This document shows, one piece after another, positions 23,401-30,226 of a stretch of 30,226 nt of DNA; positions within the stretch are counted from its first letter, which is position 1; each line of letters begins with the position of its first letter. Position numbers and translations under genes: made by a program. The DNA is from an uncultured Parabacteroides sp. GTDB lineage: Bacteria > Bacteroidota > Bacteroidia > Bacteroidales > Tannerellaceae. Location of the stretch: assembly GCF_902493135.1 (NCBI RefSeq), contig NZ_CABUOD010000048.1, positions 1-30,226 on the forward strand, given 5' to 3'. The notes beneath the pieces are model-generated. The model saw only the letters and a list, made by a program, of their open reading frames with translations, made no database searches and was not told the DNA's origin.

Positions 23401-25114
23401 TCAGCGACATATCCATCTTTGCAAGCGGATAATGGCTGAGCAGGTCGAATTTCAGCAGGTTCTTTTCCAACGAGCCGTCCAGCTTCACGTCGGATACGGC
23501 GTATGTCCCATACTCGATATTCGTAATCTCCCCGTCTAATTTGGCCCAGGTGGTAACGCGAAACGGATCATACCCTTTCCCCTCGGCACGGATCGAGGCG
23601 GTCAGGCGGTAAAGGGAATCTTTGGGAAGGAAATCGGTCGGTTTCAAACTGTCGACCTTCAGGTCGGCTTGGTAAGACTCCCGTGCGGGGTTATAACGTG
23701 CCGTCAGTCCGACCCTGCCCTCGCCTTGTGTGAGCAAAAGGCCGGCGCGGTACTCCTGGTTCTGCAAAGTCGCCTCCCCTTTCAGTCGCATTGCCGGAAG
23801 GTTATAGCGTGAACGTTCGGATACCGGCAACATACTGAGGACAAAATCGAGATTCCCGGTTTGCACATCCAGCTGGAACTTACCCGAACGGCGGATGCTG
23901 TCTGCCACGGCTTTCATCTCTCCTGTGACATTCAGATCGAAGACGCCGGGCAGTCCGCCTTTCAGCTGGCGTAGCCGTAGAGCAGCCAGGTTCCCTTCTA
24001 TTCCGGCTGTCAGGCTGATTTCTTTCTGAGGATAGGCTTGCTTGAACTCCTTGGGGAGAGGACCGGCAAAGACAAATACATCTTCTTTTCCTACCGAGGC
24101 GGTCAGCAGGCTACGGAGCGTGCCGCTCGGCGTATTGTCGAACGAACTCCAGGGAACGGTGGCCAGCAGGCGGATCTCCGAGTAAGGTGTTTTCAACAGG
24201 AACCCCGGCACCTGTATCGCGGTGCTGTCACTGCTGATATCTCCGGTCAGCGAACTGATCGTCAGTCCCGAACGGTCGTTGGCGGAAAATTCTTTGATCC
24301 GTGCACCGATATCCTTTCCCCCGTATAAAAGCGAATCGATCCGGATATTCACATCATTCAAGGCAATATGTGCCGGATCGAAACCCGGAGCCGGGTCATC
24401 GTAGCTGCCGTCGTAACTTAGGGAAGAACCGGACAGAAGAAACCGGGAAGCACTGTAGCGTGCCGATCCGAGGTCGATCCTTCCGTCGGTCAGTCCCGCC
24501 TTGTCGATGTAAGTCGCAAGACGCAGCGAATCGTCCGGCATCTGCATGGCGAACGCTACCCGGTTCAGGTCGATTTGGTCCAGCGCCAATTTCCAGTTGA
24601 CAACCGTCGATGTCGTATCTTTGTTTGTTGTCGTATCGCTCATCAGAAGGGTGACGGCTGTATCCGAAAGGTCGATTTTGTTCAACCGGGCAATCTCTTT
24701 TCCGAGGTCTATACGGTCGGCTTTGGCATAGAGCTTTCCTAAAGTTCCTTTGATCACCATTCCCTCGATCAGGTTGCCTGTATTGGCTTTTACGCCACGC
24801 AGGTCGATCGCATCCACCAGGACTTCTTTTTTCAGCAGCGGCAGCGGACGGATGTTAACCTGGAAACTTTCGAGCAATAATAGCGTGTCGGGGGGAGTCA
24901 TCACTTTCACATCCCGTACCGTCAAGTTAAGCGGAAAGGATAGACGTATCTGTCCGATCCCGATATTCATACCGGTAGCTTCACTGGCATATTTGGTGGC
25001 TAACCGCACAGCGAAATTCTGGAAGGGAGGTATATACAAAAGAATTGAAATCAGGATGACCAATACCACCGGTATCAGGCATATGATCCCTATTCGCTTC
25101 ATCCAACGTCTCAT
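20486..25114 (-). CDS. tamB: TamB: translocation and assembly module, AsmA-like protein
   Basis: A 1,542-residue protein with one N-terminal membrane anchor (residues 6-29, IGIICLIPVVLVILISILLY) followed by a very long periplasmic beta-rich region. Near the N terminus the AsmA-like phrase TGMNIGIGQIRLSFPLNLTVRDV is seen. The C-terminal 400 residues resemble the TamB (DUF490) domain, with GDLQLLGGTNVTYVM, GGDLSFQYTTQGEMILNGRY and FRFAKRFYNDRISIILGGRV. It is longer than E. coli TamB (about 1,260). TamB-like proteins form a periplasm-spanning taco-shaped groove. The next gene in the operon encodes its outer-membrane partner TamL. A lysine-rich C-terminal tail (KKNKPKPVTDDKQTEEKK) extends past the last strand. 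An ATG four codons further in (25102) is an alternative start. Confidence 0.88.
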   Translation of the reverse strand: MRRWMKRIGIICLIPVVLVILISILLYIPPFQNFAVRLATKYASEATGMNIGIGQIRLSFPLNLTVRDVKVMTPPDTLLLLESFQVNIRPLPLLKKEVLVDAIDLRGVKANTGNLIEGMVIKGTLGKLYAKADRIDLGKEIARLNKIDLSDTAVTLLMSDTTTNKDTTSTVVNWKLALDQIDLNRVAFAMQMPDDSLRLATYIDKAGLTDGRIDLGSARYSASRFLLSGSSLSYDGSYDDPAPGFDPAHIALNDVNIRIDSLLYGGKDIGARIKEFSANDRSGLTISSLTGDISSDSTAIQVPGFLLKTPYSEIRLLATVPWSSFDNTPSGTLRSLLTASVGKEDVFVFAGPLPKEFKQAYPQKEISLTAGIEGNLAALRLRQLKGGLPGVFDLNVTGEMKAVADSIRRSGKFQLDVQTGNLDFVLSMLPVSERSRYNLPAMRLKGEATLQNQEYRAGLLLTQGEGRVGLTARYNPARESYQADLKVDSLKPTDFLPKDSLYRLTASIRAEGKGYDPFRVTTWAKLDGEITNIEYGTYAVSDVKLDGSLEKNLLKFDLLSHYPLAKMDMSLNATLHKKKVNAMLIADVQNLDLYGMHFMNDSLATSFQLFAEAETDMGKNNQVDVTLGNWELMNPTGKFHPKTLTLRAHSDKDTTRVSFHAGDLGVVLTGNADIETMADKFTKINEGLTRQLERDSMIDIPAFRPLLPDMDLKITAGKDNPIYNILQQYYITFDDLDIEASTSPEKGLFLDADLFNLMQDTTRIDTICFIVRQDSLGLLYDTRVIKTKYRKQQPFTAGLRGKVRNTFADAELEYADGQGKTGFRLGARVDKEKEGLRLHLFPEDPILAFRTFKLNADNYILYRDIKNIAADVRLTGENNASLWIHSLAGGEGMEEIHAELSQIDLDAITKGFPDLPSMRGMLSADLQYAPSDSSFMVVADAHIDSLFYEGGRVGELMFNTVYLPLSDKEHQVDMHLFRDRNEVAAINAYYKMGKTDYLDGNMNITALPLEMVNPFIPDNMAKLTGALQGELAITGTTSAPAVNGYVRMDSSAVYVTAVGSSFRFDKRDIKIRDNLIRFDQYNIYASGTNPFVIDGTIDIHNPSRMMANLKLTAHDLQLLNVKRNKESMVYGKLLVNLNSTVKGPLDALIMRGDLQLLGGTNVTYVMQESPLTAQDRLADLVTFTDFSDTLLTRRHRPEAPLPIGGLDMLMTIRIDQAVRLNADITPDQSSRVELEGGGDLSFQYTTQGEMILNGRYTLSGGMVKYAMPIIPLKEFTIQDGSYVQWSGDPMDPMLNLTATERMRASVTQDDGSSRLVTFNVGVAIKQTLENLQLQFILSAPEDQSMQQELDKMGEGQRSQIAVTMLVTGMYLNMSDVGGGGKKPSLDMGAALNSFLQSEINNIAGSALKSVDITLGMEQYDQNGTGSGGERTDFSFRFAKRFYNDRISIILGGRVSTGQDAGAGQSQQFIDNVSIEYRLDGSGTRYIKLFHDKNYESLLEGEITETGAGIVLRKKMLHLRELFIFKKNKPKPVTDDKQTEEKK

Positions 25115-25184
25115 TTGTCCTTATTGTGTGTTTTCGTTATATTCATAACGGTTAAAGGGTCTGTTTTGTTTGACATTCCGTTAA

Positions 25185-25192
25185 CAAAAATA
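25185..25192 (-). promoter_or_regulatory. Candidate -7 box for tamB-tamL
   Basis: The minus strand reads TATTTTTG, matching TAnnTTTG, 71 bp upstream of the tamB ATG. No clear -33 element is present. The same 174-bp gap must hold the promoter of the divergent phosphatase gene, for which I see no good match. Confidence 0.4.
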
Positions 25193-25288
25193 GGGAATAA
25201 ATTAAAAATAAAGAAGGAATATCGATAAAACGGTAATAATAACCGCCCGGAGCCGTTATATTAAGGCTGAACATAAAAAGATGAAACG

Positions 25289-26077
25289 ATGATCGGAATA
25301 TCGAACCTGGAATATCTTTGTGCGGAAGTACGGCAAATAGCCCGCAATGCCGGTACATTCCTGCGTGACGAACGGCAAAAGTTCGACCGGGAGAAGGTAG
25401 AGGAAAAGAGTGCGCACAATTATGTCTCGTATGTGGATAAAGAATCCGAACGGCGTCTGGTCGAACAACTTTCGGCATTGCTTCCCGGTGCCGGGTTTAT
25501 TGCCGAAGAGGGGTCGGGAAGCTTGACGGACGAGGACTATTGCTGGGTGATCGATCCGCTTGACGGGACTTCCAATTATATCCACGACATGGCCCCTTAC
25601 AGTGTCAGTATCGCCCTGAGGAATAAGGAAGAATTATTGTTAGGTGTTGTATATGAGGTCTGTCGTGACGAATGTTTTTATGCCTGGAAAGGAAGTAAGG
25701 CTTATCTGGACGGCAAAGAAATCCGGGTGACGGATGTGGCTGTTCTGGACAAGGCTTTTGTCGCGCTCGGTTTCCCTTACGATTCCGACCGTTACCGTCC
25801 GGTCGCCCAAAAACTGGTAGACCGTTTGTATGGCTATGCCGGAGGGACGAGACTGCTGGGCTCTGCCGCGGCCGAGCTTTGCTATGTCGCCTGCGGCCGG
25901 TTCGATGCCCGGATAGAAGGCTATCTCGGCCCGTGGGATGTGGCGGCAGGCGGTCTGATCCTGATGCAGGCGGGTGGCAGACTGACAGACTTTGCCGGTG
26001 GCGGCACTTGGCCTTCTGCCGAGCAGGTGGTGGCGAGCAACGGGGTGATACACGACACGATCCTTCGCTTACTGTAG
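25289..26077 (+). CDS. Inositol-monophosphatase-family phosphatase
   Basis: A 262-residue cytoplasmic enzyme of the lithium-sensitive, magnesium-dependent phosphatase superfamily. Metal-binding motifs are IAEEGS (Glu73/Glu74), DPLDGTSNY (Asp89, Asp92, with Gly93-Thr94) and GPWDVAAGG (Asp217). GSAAAELCYVACGRFDARIE (191-210) is typical of the inositol-1-monophosphatase branch (SuhB-like) rather than CysQ. Likely substrate: myo-inositol-1-phosphate or a similar sugar phosphate. The ATG at 25289 is preferred because an ATG 10 bp upstream runs into a stop. It is divergent from tamB, and its end lies 7 bp from the end of the convergent porin gene, leaving no room for a separate terminator. Confidence 0.87.
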   Translation: MIGISNLEYLCAEVRQIARNAGTFLRDERQKFDREKVEEKSAHNYVSYVDKESERRLVEQLSALLPGAGFIAEEGSGSLTDEDYCWVIDPLDGTSNYIHDMAPYSVSIALRNKEELLLGVVYEVCRDECFYAWKGSKAYLDGKEIRVTDVAVLDKAFVALGFPYDSDRYRPVAQKLVDRLYGYAGGTRLLGSAAAELCYVACGRFDARIEGYLGPWDVAAGGLILMQAGGRLTDFAGGGTWPSAEQVVASNGVIHDTILRLL

Positions 26078-26084
26078 TATCCGG

Positions 26085-27260
26085 TCAGAAGTAATATCCC
26101 AAACTGATATTGAATCGGGCGTGCCAGGAGTTACTGCCCGTCCCCGCACCAAAAGCATTCCAGTCTGGACCGAACCACGGCTGGTGCAACCCTTGCGCAT
26201 AATCCACATAGCAGAGGACTGGGCCGGCGGTAATGAGACAGCCGGTGACATTCTGGAAGCTGTCATGAAATGATTTGTCCCATTTCTGCATCCAGCCGAA
26301 GTCGTTATAGAACTGGATACTGTTCACGATCCCTTTTGAAAAAGGAATTGTATATCCGGCGCTGACAGAATAGATATTTGCCTTTGCCGCTATCTCGTAA
26401 GGAGCGTTGAATGCCGTCATCGTCACAATGTCGCGAGTTTCTCCCGGCTTGTTTTTCGGGTACATGGCATAGGTGGATACCTGCGTCTTGAGGCTTAATC
26501 CCTTCCAGTACAGTTCATGATGGACGGCAAACGCATAATGTGTACCGTTCTTTTCAGTATCCAGATTGTAGAGCATGCCGAATTCGGCGGATGCGCCTAT
26601 CTTCTGCCGGGTTCCGTCTCCCCATTTATAGAAGACCTGTCCGTTGAACTGGTTGACTTCTTTGTTGCGGCCCGCAACATCGTAACTGTAACGATCTCCT
26701 GCCGTTTCCGAATCCGATCCGAACAGTTCCTCTTCCGAGTTTTTGAAGAAAGCGAGGGCATATTCCCACCGGTCGGCGGTGTACAAATATTTGATTCCCA
26801 TATCCGAATCGTCTTCCAATCCCAGATAGTATGCGATTTGGAAGAAATAGTTGTGTGCGCCGTATGGCTGTATACCGAACGGCACGCGTGTCAGCCCGAC
26901 CTGCAACTGATGTCTGTCATTGAACTTGTACCCGATCCAGCCGGATTTCAGCATGGCGCCGCCCGAAGGCTTTGCATAGAAGCGGAAATCCACATCCAAT
27001 AAAATCTTTTTATATGATCCGGCCACTCCCAACTTAAAAAGATCATACCCGAAGTCGCCTCCCCGTTTCTTCGAACCTTCTTTCCAGTCCGAATAGTTAT
27101 AGTTGAACCTGAGAAATCCACTGAATTTAAGATGTGGCAATTCTTTCCCTTTTGTGATTGTCTCAAGCCAAGTGGCGGTCGAGTCTTTTGGCAATTCCAT
27201 ACCGGTTGCCGGGAGTGCCAGCAATACACTTGCCAGCAGAAAGAACATTCTGTGTTTCAT
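26085..27260 (-). CDS. Porin-like outer-membrane beta-barrel protein
   Basis: A 391-residue secreted protein with a signal peptide (MKHRMFFLLASVLLALPATG) and no lipobox. The rest alternates amphipathic strands with aromatic girdles, for example LKFSGFLRFNYNYSDW, LLDVDFRFYAKPSG, HQLQVGLTRVPFG and a final strand ARFNISLGYYF with C-terminal Phe. This fits a trimeric porin of the phosphate-selective porin (OprO/OprP) type, about 16 strands. The segment QVGLTRVPFGIQPYG is typical of that fold. The substrate is unknown. It is divergent from the undecaheme cytochrome gene, with a 256-bp shared promoter region containing several palindromes, so the two may be co-regulated. No canonical -7 box was found in front of it. 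Confidence 0.8.
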   Translation of the reverse strand: MKHRMFFLLASVLLALPATGMELPKDSTATWLETITKGKELPHLKFSGFLRFNYNYSDWKEGSKKRGGDFGYDLFKLGVAGSYKKILLDVDFRFYAKPSGGAMLKSGWIGYKFNDRHQLQVGLTRVPFGIQPYGAHNYFFQIAYYLGLEDDSDMGIKYLYTADRWEYALAFFKNSEEELFGSDSETAGDRYSYDVAGRNKEVNQFNGQVFYKWGDGTRQKIGASAEFGMLYNLDTEKNGTHYAFAVHHELYWKGLSLKTQVSTYAMYPKNKPGETRDIVTMTAFNAPYEIAAKANIYSVSAGYTIPFSKGIVNSIQFYNDFGWMQKWDKSFHDSFQNVTGCLITAGPVLCYVDYAQGLHQPWFGPDWNAFGAGTGSNSWHARFNISLGYYF

Positions 27261-27342
27261 ATCCGAATGATGTGATAATTTATTATTTGTGTATTTTAAC
27301 CCTTACTTCTTAAATATAGTTTTCGATTATATAACTTTATAT

Positions 27343-27435
27343 CAGCCGGAAAGGTTCAAAAATCCGGCCTGAATATATCGACTGTTTTCCGATAGCTGAT
27401 ATGAATTAAATTACATCCTCTTATCTGAGAGATAA
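27343..27435. promoter_or_regulatory. Cluster of palindromes in the porin/cytochrome divergent region
   Basis: Three inverted repeats lie here: TCAGCCGGA with TCCGGCCTGA (27343-27351 and 27364-27373, one bulge); ATATCAGC with GCTGATAT (27340-27347 and 27394-27401), which shares bases with the first; and the perfect TTATCT-GAG-AGATAA (27421-27435). These are candidate operator sites for dimeric regulators. None matches a named consensus such as FNR. Confidence 0.35.
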
Positions 27436-27516
27436 AACAGGAATGCTTTCAACCTTTTACTGTTTTCACTGTTATTATTTAAAATAGGGATTCTGTAACG
27501 ATTATCATCTTATATC

Positions 27517-30093
27517 ATGAGTAAAAAAACGTTTCTAAAAAGAATGCTGGATATAACTGTCTTAGCCGGGGCGGTTATTGCTTGTTTTGTCGTAGTCTCT
27601 TATTACTGGTCTTTATGGCAAGGCGGAGATACCGTCTTTGTTTCCGCCGCAGAGGCCGTTCCTGCCTCTTCGTCGCCTTTGCCTGATCCGCAGGTCGTGC
27701 AGCAGGCCGACGGCGGGTCTTTTCCGGCCGGGAAACAGTATTGCCTGGTCTGTCATGAAGGAATAGAGCCGGCACGTCCTTTGCAGTCGGGCATGATGCA
27801 GGCAATCCTGGCAAAAGGCGCTTCGATGGGAGATCCGAACGGTTGCGTGGTCTGTCATGGCGGAAATCCGGCAGAAACGATTAATAGCCGTCTCGCCCAT
27901 AGCGGAGCGCCTGCCGGAAGCCGGCTCGCCTCTTTTACGCCCGTGCCCGGTGCCTTGCAGGTGAATGACAATACTTGCGGGTTGTGTCATGGCGACCATA
28001 CATACAATGTACGCCGTTCCAATATGAATACCGACGCCGGTAAGATGAAAGCCATCATGTGGAGCTGGGGGATCGGCACGGAGAACCATGACCATGTTTA
28101 TGCCGACCACCGGATAGACGATCCGGATGGCCATACTCCCCGTTTCGGTTCGGATACCTATAAGGCCTATATGAAAGAAATGGCCCGGAACTTCCCCGGA
28201 CAATTCCCCGATAAACTGGAAAAAGTCCCCGAAGCCTCGTTGGACAAGCTGGAAGAGATGCCGGAACAGGCCGCATTTACCTATTTGAGGAATTGTAACG
28301 CCTGCCATTTAAGTAACAAAGGAATGCAGGACAGAGGGCATTATCGCGGGATGGGGTGTGCCGCCTGTCACAGCCTTTACAGTAATGAAGGTTATTATGA
28401 AGGAGGCGATCTTTCGATAGACAAGAAAGCTACCGGCCATCTGCTGGTCCATGCGATGCAGGGTACGCGTAAGTCCCCTCAGATAGTGAATGGTAAGCTT
28501 TTGTCCGGCATACAGGTTTCTACCTGTGCTTCCTGCCATTCCGCCGGCCGTCGCATTGGACATGCCTATCAAGGGTTAATGGCTCTGGACCACAGTGACA
28601 ATCGGGGGCCTTTCGATGAGAAAGGCTTGCCGCAGCAGACCAATGGCGGTTATGTTTTCAAATATATGCGCGATGATGCCCATCACCGGATCGACAAGGA
28701 CGGTAAAAGCGTAACCGGTTTGCTGTGCCAGGATTGCCATACGACCAATTCCATGCACGGCAACGGCAATATAGGGACTACCACGCTTGCTACTGTCGAG
28801 ATAGAATGTGCCGACTGTCATGGTACCCCCGACAGATATCCCTGGGAATTGCCGATCGGCTATGGTGACGAATTTGGTAAGAAACCGGATAGAGACGAGG
28901 CGCGTGGCCTGGCTGACGCACCGATGGAGGTCACTTCCCGTTTTGCAACGGTCTATCCGAAACAAGACGGCTATTTGCTTACGGCACGAGGCAATGCTTT
29001 CGGTAATGTCGTGAAAGACGGCGATAAGGTCATGGTCCATTCCGAGACCGGGCTGGATTTCAATGTCCCTCTCCTGAAGCAAATGGAGAAAACCGATACC
29101 TGGTCTGATCCCGTAAAAGCAAGAACAGCTATGGTTGCCGTCTCCAAGCATATGGAAAAGTTAGAATGCTATGCATGCCATTCGACTTGGGCAGCCCAAT
29201 ACTATGGTTATAAGTATGTAATCGACTATACAAAAGAATCTATCGACTGGCTCGATTCTCCGGAACAGGTTGCACAGGACGGCACGACTGCCGATTACCA
29301 TAAAAAATATGTGATGCAAAAGGGTGCTCCCACATACGGCGATTACAGCCATATGCGAGGGGAGAATCCTCCATTAGGGATTAATGGCGAGGGACGTGTC
29401 ACGCCTCTGGTCGGTGTGATCCAGACTGTCGGAACAGTGATCGGACCGGATGGCAAGACACTTGTCTGGAACCGGGTGGCTAAGACGGCAGCCGGCTATG
29501 ATGCAATCGAACTGGCTCCTTTGAATCCGCATACAACCTCAAAGGCCTCCCGCGAATGTGCCGATTGCCACGGAAACCTGCAAGCGATGGGCTACGGAAC
29601 GGATGGCGGCCTGTATGATGCCGAACCTGCCGTTACTCGCTATGCCGATGTAGTCGATGCCGGTACCGGTAATGTCAGCCATTATACTCGTGCACAGATC
29701 AGTGCCATCAAAGATTTGCACGGTGATTTCATGCAACTGCTTGCTTCCGATGGTCACCAGGTACAGACGATCGATACGCATTGGCCGACCTCCATGCCTC
29801 TGACAGCCGACCAGCTCGAATGCCTCTCTCGCGGCGGGACCTGTATGGCTTGCCACCGGGATATTCCGGATGGTTCGATTCCGATGAAAATGTTGGGGCA
29901 GGTTGCCAAGGTCGCCAACCTGAGTTTTGCTTCGGCTGACGAACATGCTCATCTGTTGCGTGAGAATAATATCCTGATTGCCTGGATCAAGGTGTTTGCC
30001 ATCATCGGGGGGATTATTGCCGTACCGGTAGCCATCGTATGCATCCTGAAACGAAAGAAAATAATGGCAAGAATCCGTCGCATTCTGACTTAG
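27517..30093 (+). CDS. Undecaheme membrane-anchored c-type cytochrome
   Basis: An 858-residue protein with an N-terminal membrane span (residues 11-31), a periplasmic region of almost 790 residues, and a second span near the C terminus (820-843) followed by a basic cytoplasmic tail. Eleven CxxCH haem-attachment motifs are present: CLVCH 76, CVVCH 110, CGLCH 154, CNACH 260, CAACH 281, CASCH 337, CQDCH 404, CADCH 431, CYACH 551, CADCH 681 and CMACH 776. Extra histidines around them (for example HDHVYADH and DDAHH) could be distal ligands. It is an electron-transfer protein that would need a cytochrome c maturation system. I cannot assign it to a named enzyme such as NrfA, Otr or Hao. The spacing is uneven, with haem-poor stretches at 165-255 and 440-545. 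It is divergent from a porin gene; no quinol-oxidising partner is visible before the window ends. Confidence 0.88.
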   Translation: MSKKTFLKRMLDITVLAGAVIACFVVVSYYWSLWQGGDTVFVSAAEAVPASSSPLPDPQVVQQADGGSFPAGKQYCLVCHEGIEPARPLQSGMMQAILAKGASMGDPNGCVVCHGGNPAETINSRLAHSGAPAGSRLASFTPVPGALQVNDNTCGLCHGDHTYNVRRSNMNTDAGKMKAIMWSWGIGTENHDHVYADHRIDDPDGHTPRFGSDTYKAYMKEMARNFPGQFPDKLEKVPEASLDKLEEMPEQAAFTYLRNCNACHLSNKGMQDRGHYRGMGCAACHSLYSNEGYYEGGDLSIDKKATGHLLVHAMQGTRKSPQIVNGKLLSGIQVSTCASCHSAGRRIGHAYQGLMALDHSDNRGPFDEKGLPQQTNGGYVFKYMRDDAHHRIDKDGKSVTGLLCQDCHTTNSMHGNGNIGTTTLATVEIECADCHGTPDRYPWELPIGYGDEFGKKPDRDEARGLADAPMEVTSRFATVYPKQDGYLLTARGNAFGNVVKDGDKVMVHSETGLDFNVPLLKQMEKTDTWSDPVKARTAMVAVSKHMEKLECYACHSTWAAQYYGYKYVIDYTKESIDWLDSPEQVAQDGTTADYHKKYVMQKGAPTYGDYSHMRGENPPLGINGEGRVTPLVGVIQTVGTVIGPDGKTLVWNRVAKTAAGYDAIELAPLNPHTTSKASRECADCHGNLQAMGYGTDGGLYDAEPAVTRYADVVDAGTGNVSHYTRAQISAIKDLHGDFMQLLASDGHQVQTIDTHWPTSMPLTADQLECLSRGGTCMACHRDIPDGSIPMKMLGQVAKVANLSFASADEHAHLLRENNILIAWIKVFAIIGGIIAVPVAIVCILKRKKIMARIRRILT

Positions 30094-30168
30094 TGCAGAA
30101 GCGAGATTCCGGAACCGGGCCGTTTCACGCAAAGGAGGTGTGTCAAAATTCCTTTATCACGATCTTTT

Positions 30169-30226
30169 AGGCACGGATTTCACGGATTTACACGGATAAA
30201 TTTATTATCTTTCCGTGTAATCCGCG
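30169..30226. repeat. Interspersed palindromic repeat, copy 3 (runs off window)
   Basis: Starts AGGCACGGATTTCACGGA at 30169; the right arm (TTCCGTGTAATCCG) is cut by the window end. Its left arm differs from copies 1 and 2 by only a few bases. It lies 75 bp after the cytochrome stop. A weak hairpin AAAGGA/TCCTTT (30131-30155) precedes it. Confidence 0.8.

Noticed and set aside
1..30226. tRNA, rRNA, integrases or transposases as signs of a mobile island
   Set aside because: No such gene or attachment-site duplication was seen. The AT-rich 1-2.6 kb locus may be accessory, but there is no direct sign of recent transfer.

Overview
The window looks like a chromosomal segment of a gut-type Bacteroidales bacterium, most likely Parabacteroides. 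Evidence for this: lipoproteins with Bacteroidetes-style lipoboxes, an NVEALA peptide gene beside a BF3164-like propeller lipoprotein, a lipidated TamA homologue (TamL) coupled to TamB, a large secreted protein ending in what I recognise as a DUF6383-type tail (a family I associate with Parabacteroides), and several candidate -7 boxes of the Bacteroides form TAnnTTTG. No tRNA, rRNA, CRISPR array, transposase or integrase was seen.

Layout. 1-2.6 kb is an AT-rich accessory-looking locus: on the minus strand an NVEALA peptide, a propeller lipoprotein and the start of another lipoprotein; divergent to them, a membrane-embedded winged-helix regulator. An 11-bp tandem repeat lies in the shared promoter region. 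2.6-3.45 kb is non-coding and carries a 20-bp inverted repeat fused to a 21-bp tandem repeat. 3.45-4.4 kb is a TPR protein (minus). 4.6-8.06 kb is a compact oadG-oadA-oadB-type operon for a sodium-pumping biotin decarboxylase. 8.3-11.5 kb holds a DUF349 protein and a putative ATP-grasp protein, with copies of a palindromic interspersed repeat on both sides of the DUF349 gene. 11.9-15.2 kb is a 1,100-residue secreted DUF6383-type protein (minus), preceded by a long structured leader or small RNA with its own promoter and terminator. A 22-bp tandem repeat array follows at 15.8 kb. 16.0-18.1 kb is an ornithine aminotransferase-arginase pair. 18.2-25.1 kb is a tamB-tamL operon (minus). 25.3-26.1 kb is an inositol-monophosphatase-family enzyme, convergent with a porin-like barrel (26.1-27.3 kb). 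Divergent from the porin is an 858-residue, two-span membrane cytochrome with eleven CxxCH motifs. The window ends inside a third copy of the palindromic repeat.

How the parts relate. The oad genes would couple decarboxylation to sodium export. Arginase and RocD convert arginine to ornithine and then glutamate semialdehyde. TamB and TamL form a periplasm-spanning outer-membrane assembly or lipid transport pair. The most distinctive items are the NVEALA/propeller/membrane-regulator locus, the structured RNA upstream of the DUF6383 gene, and the undecaheme cytochrome divergent from a porin. All assignments come from reading the sequence; no database search was run.
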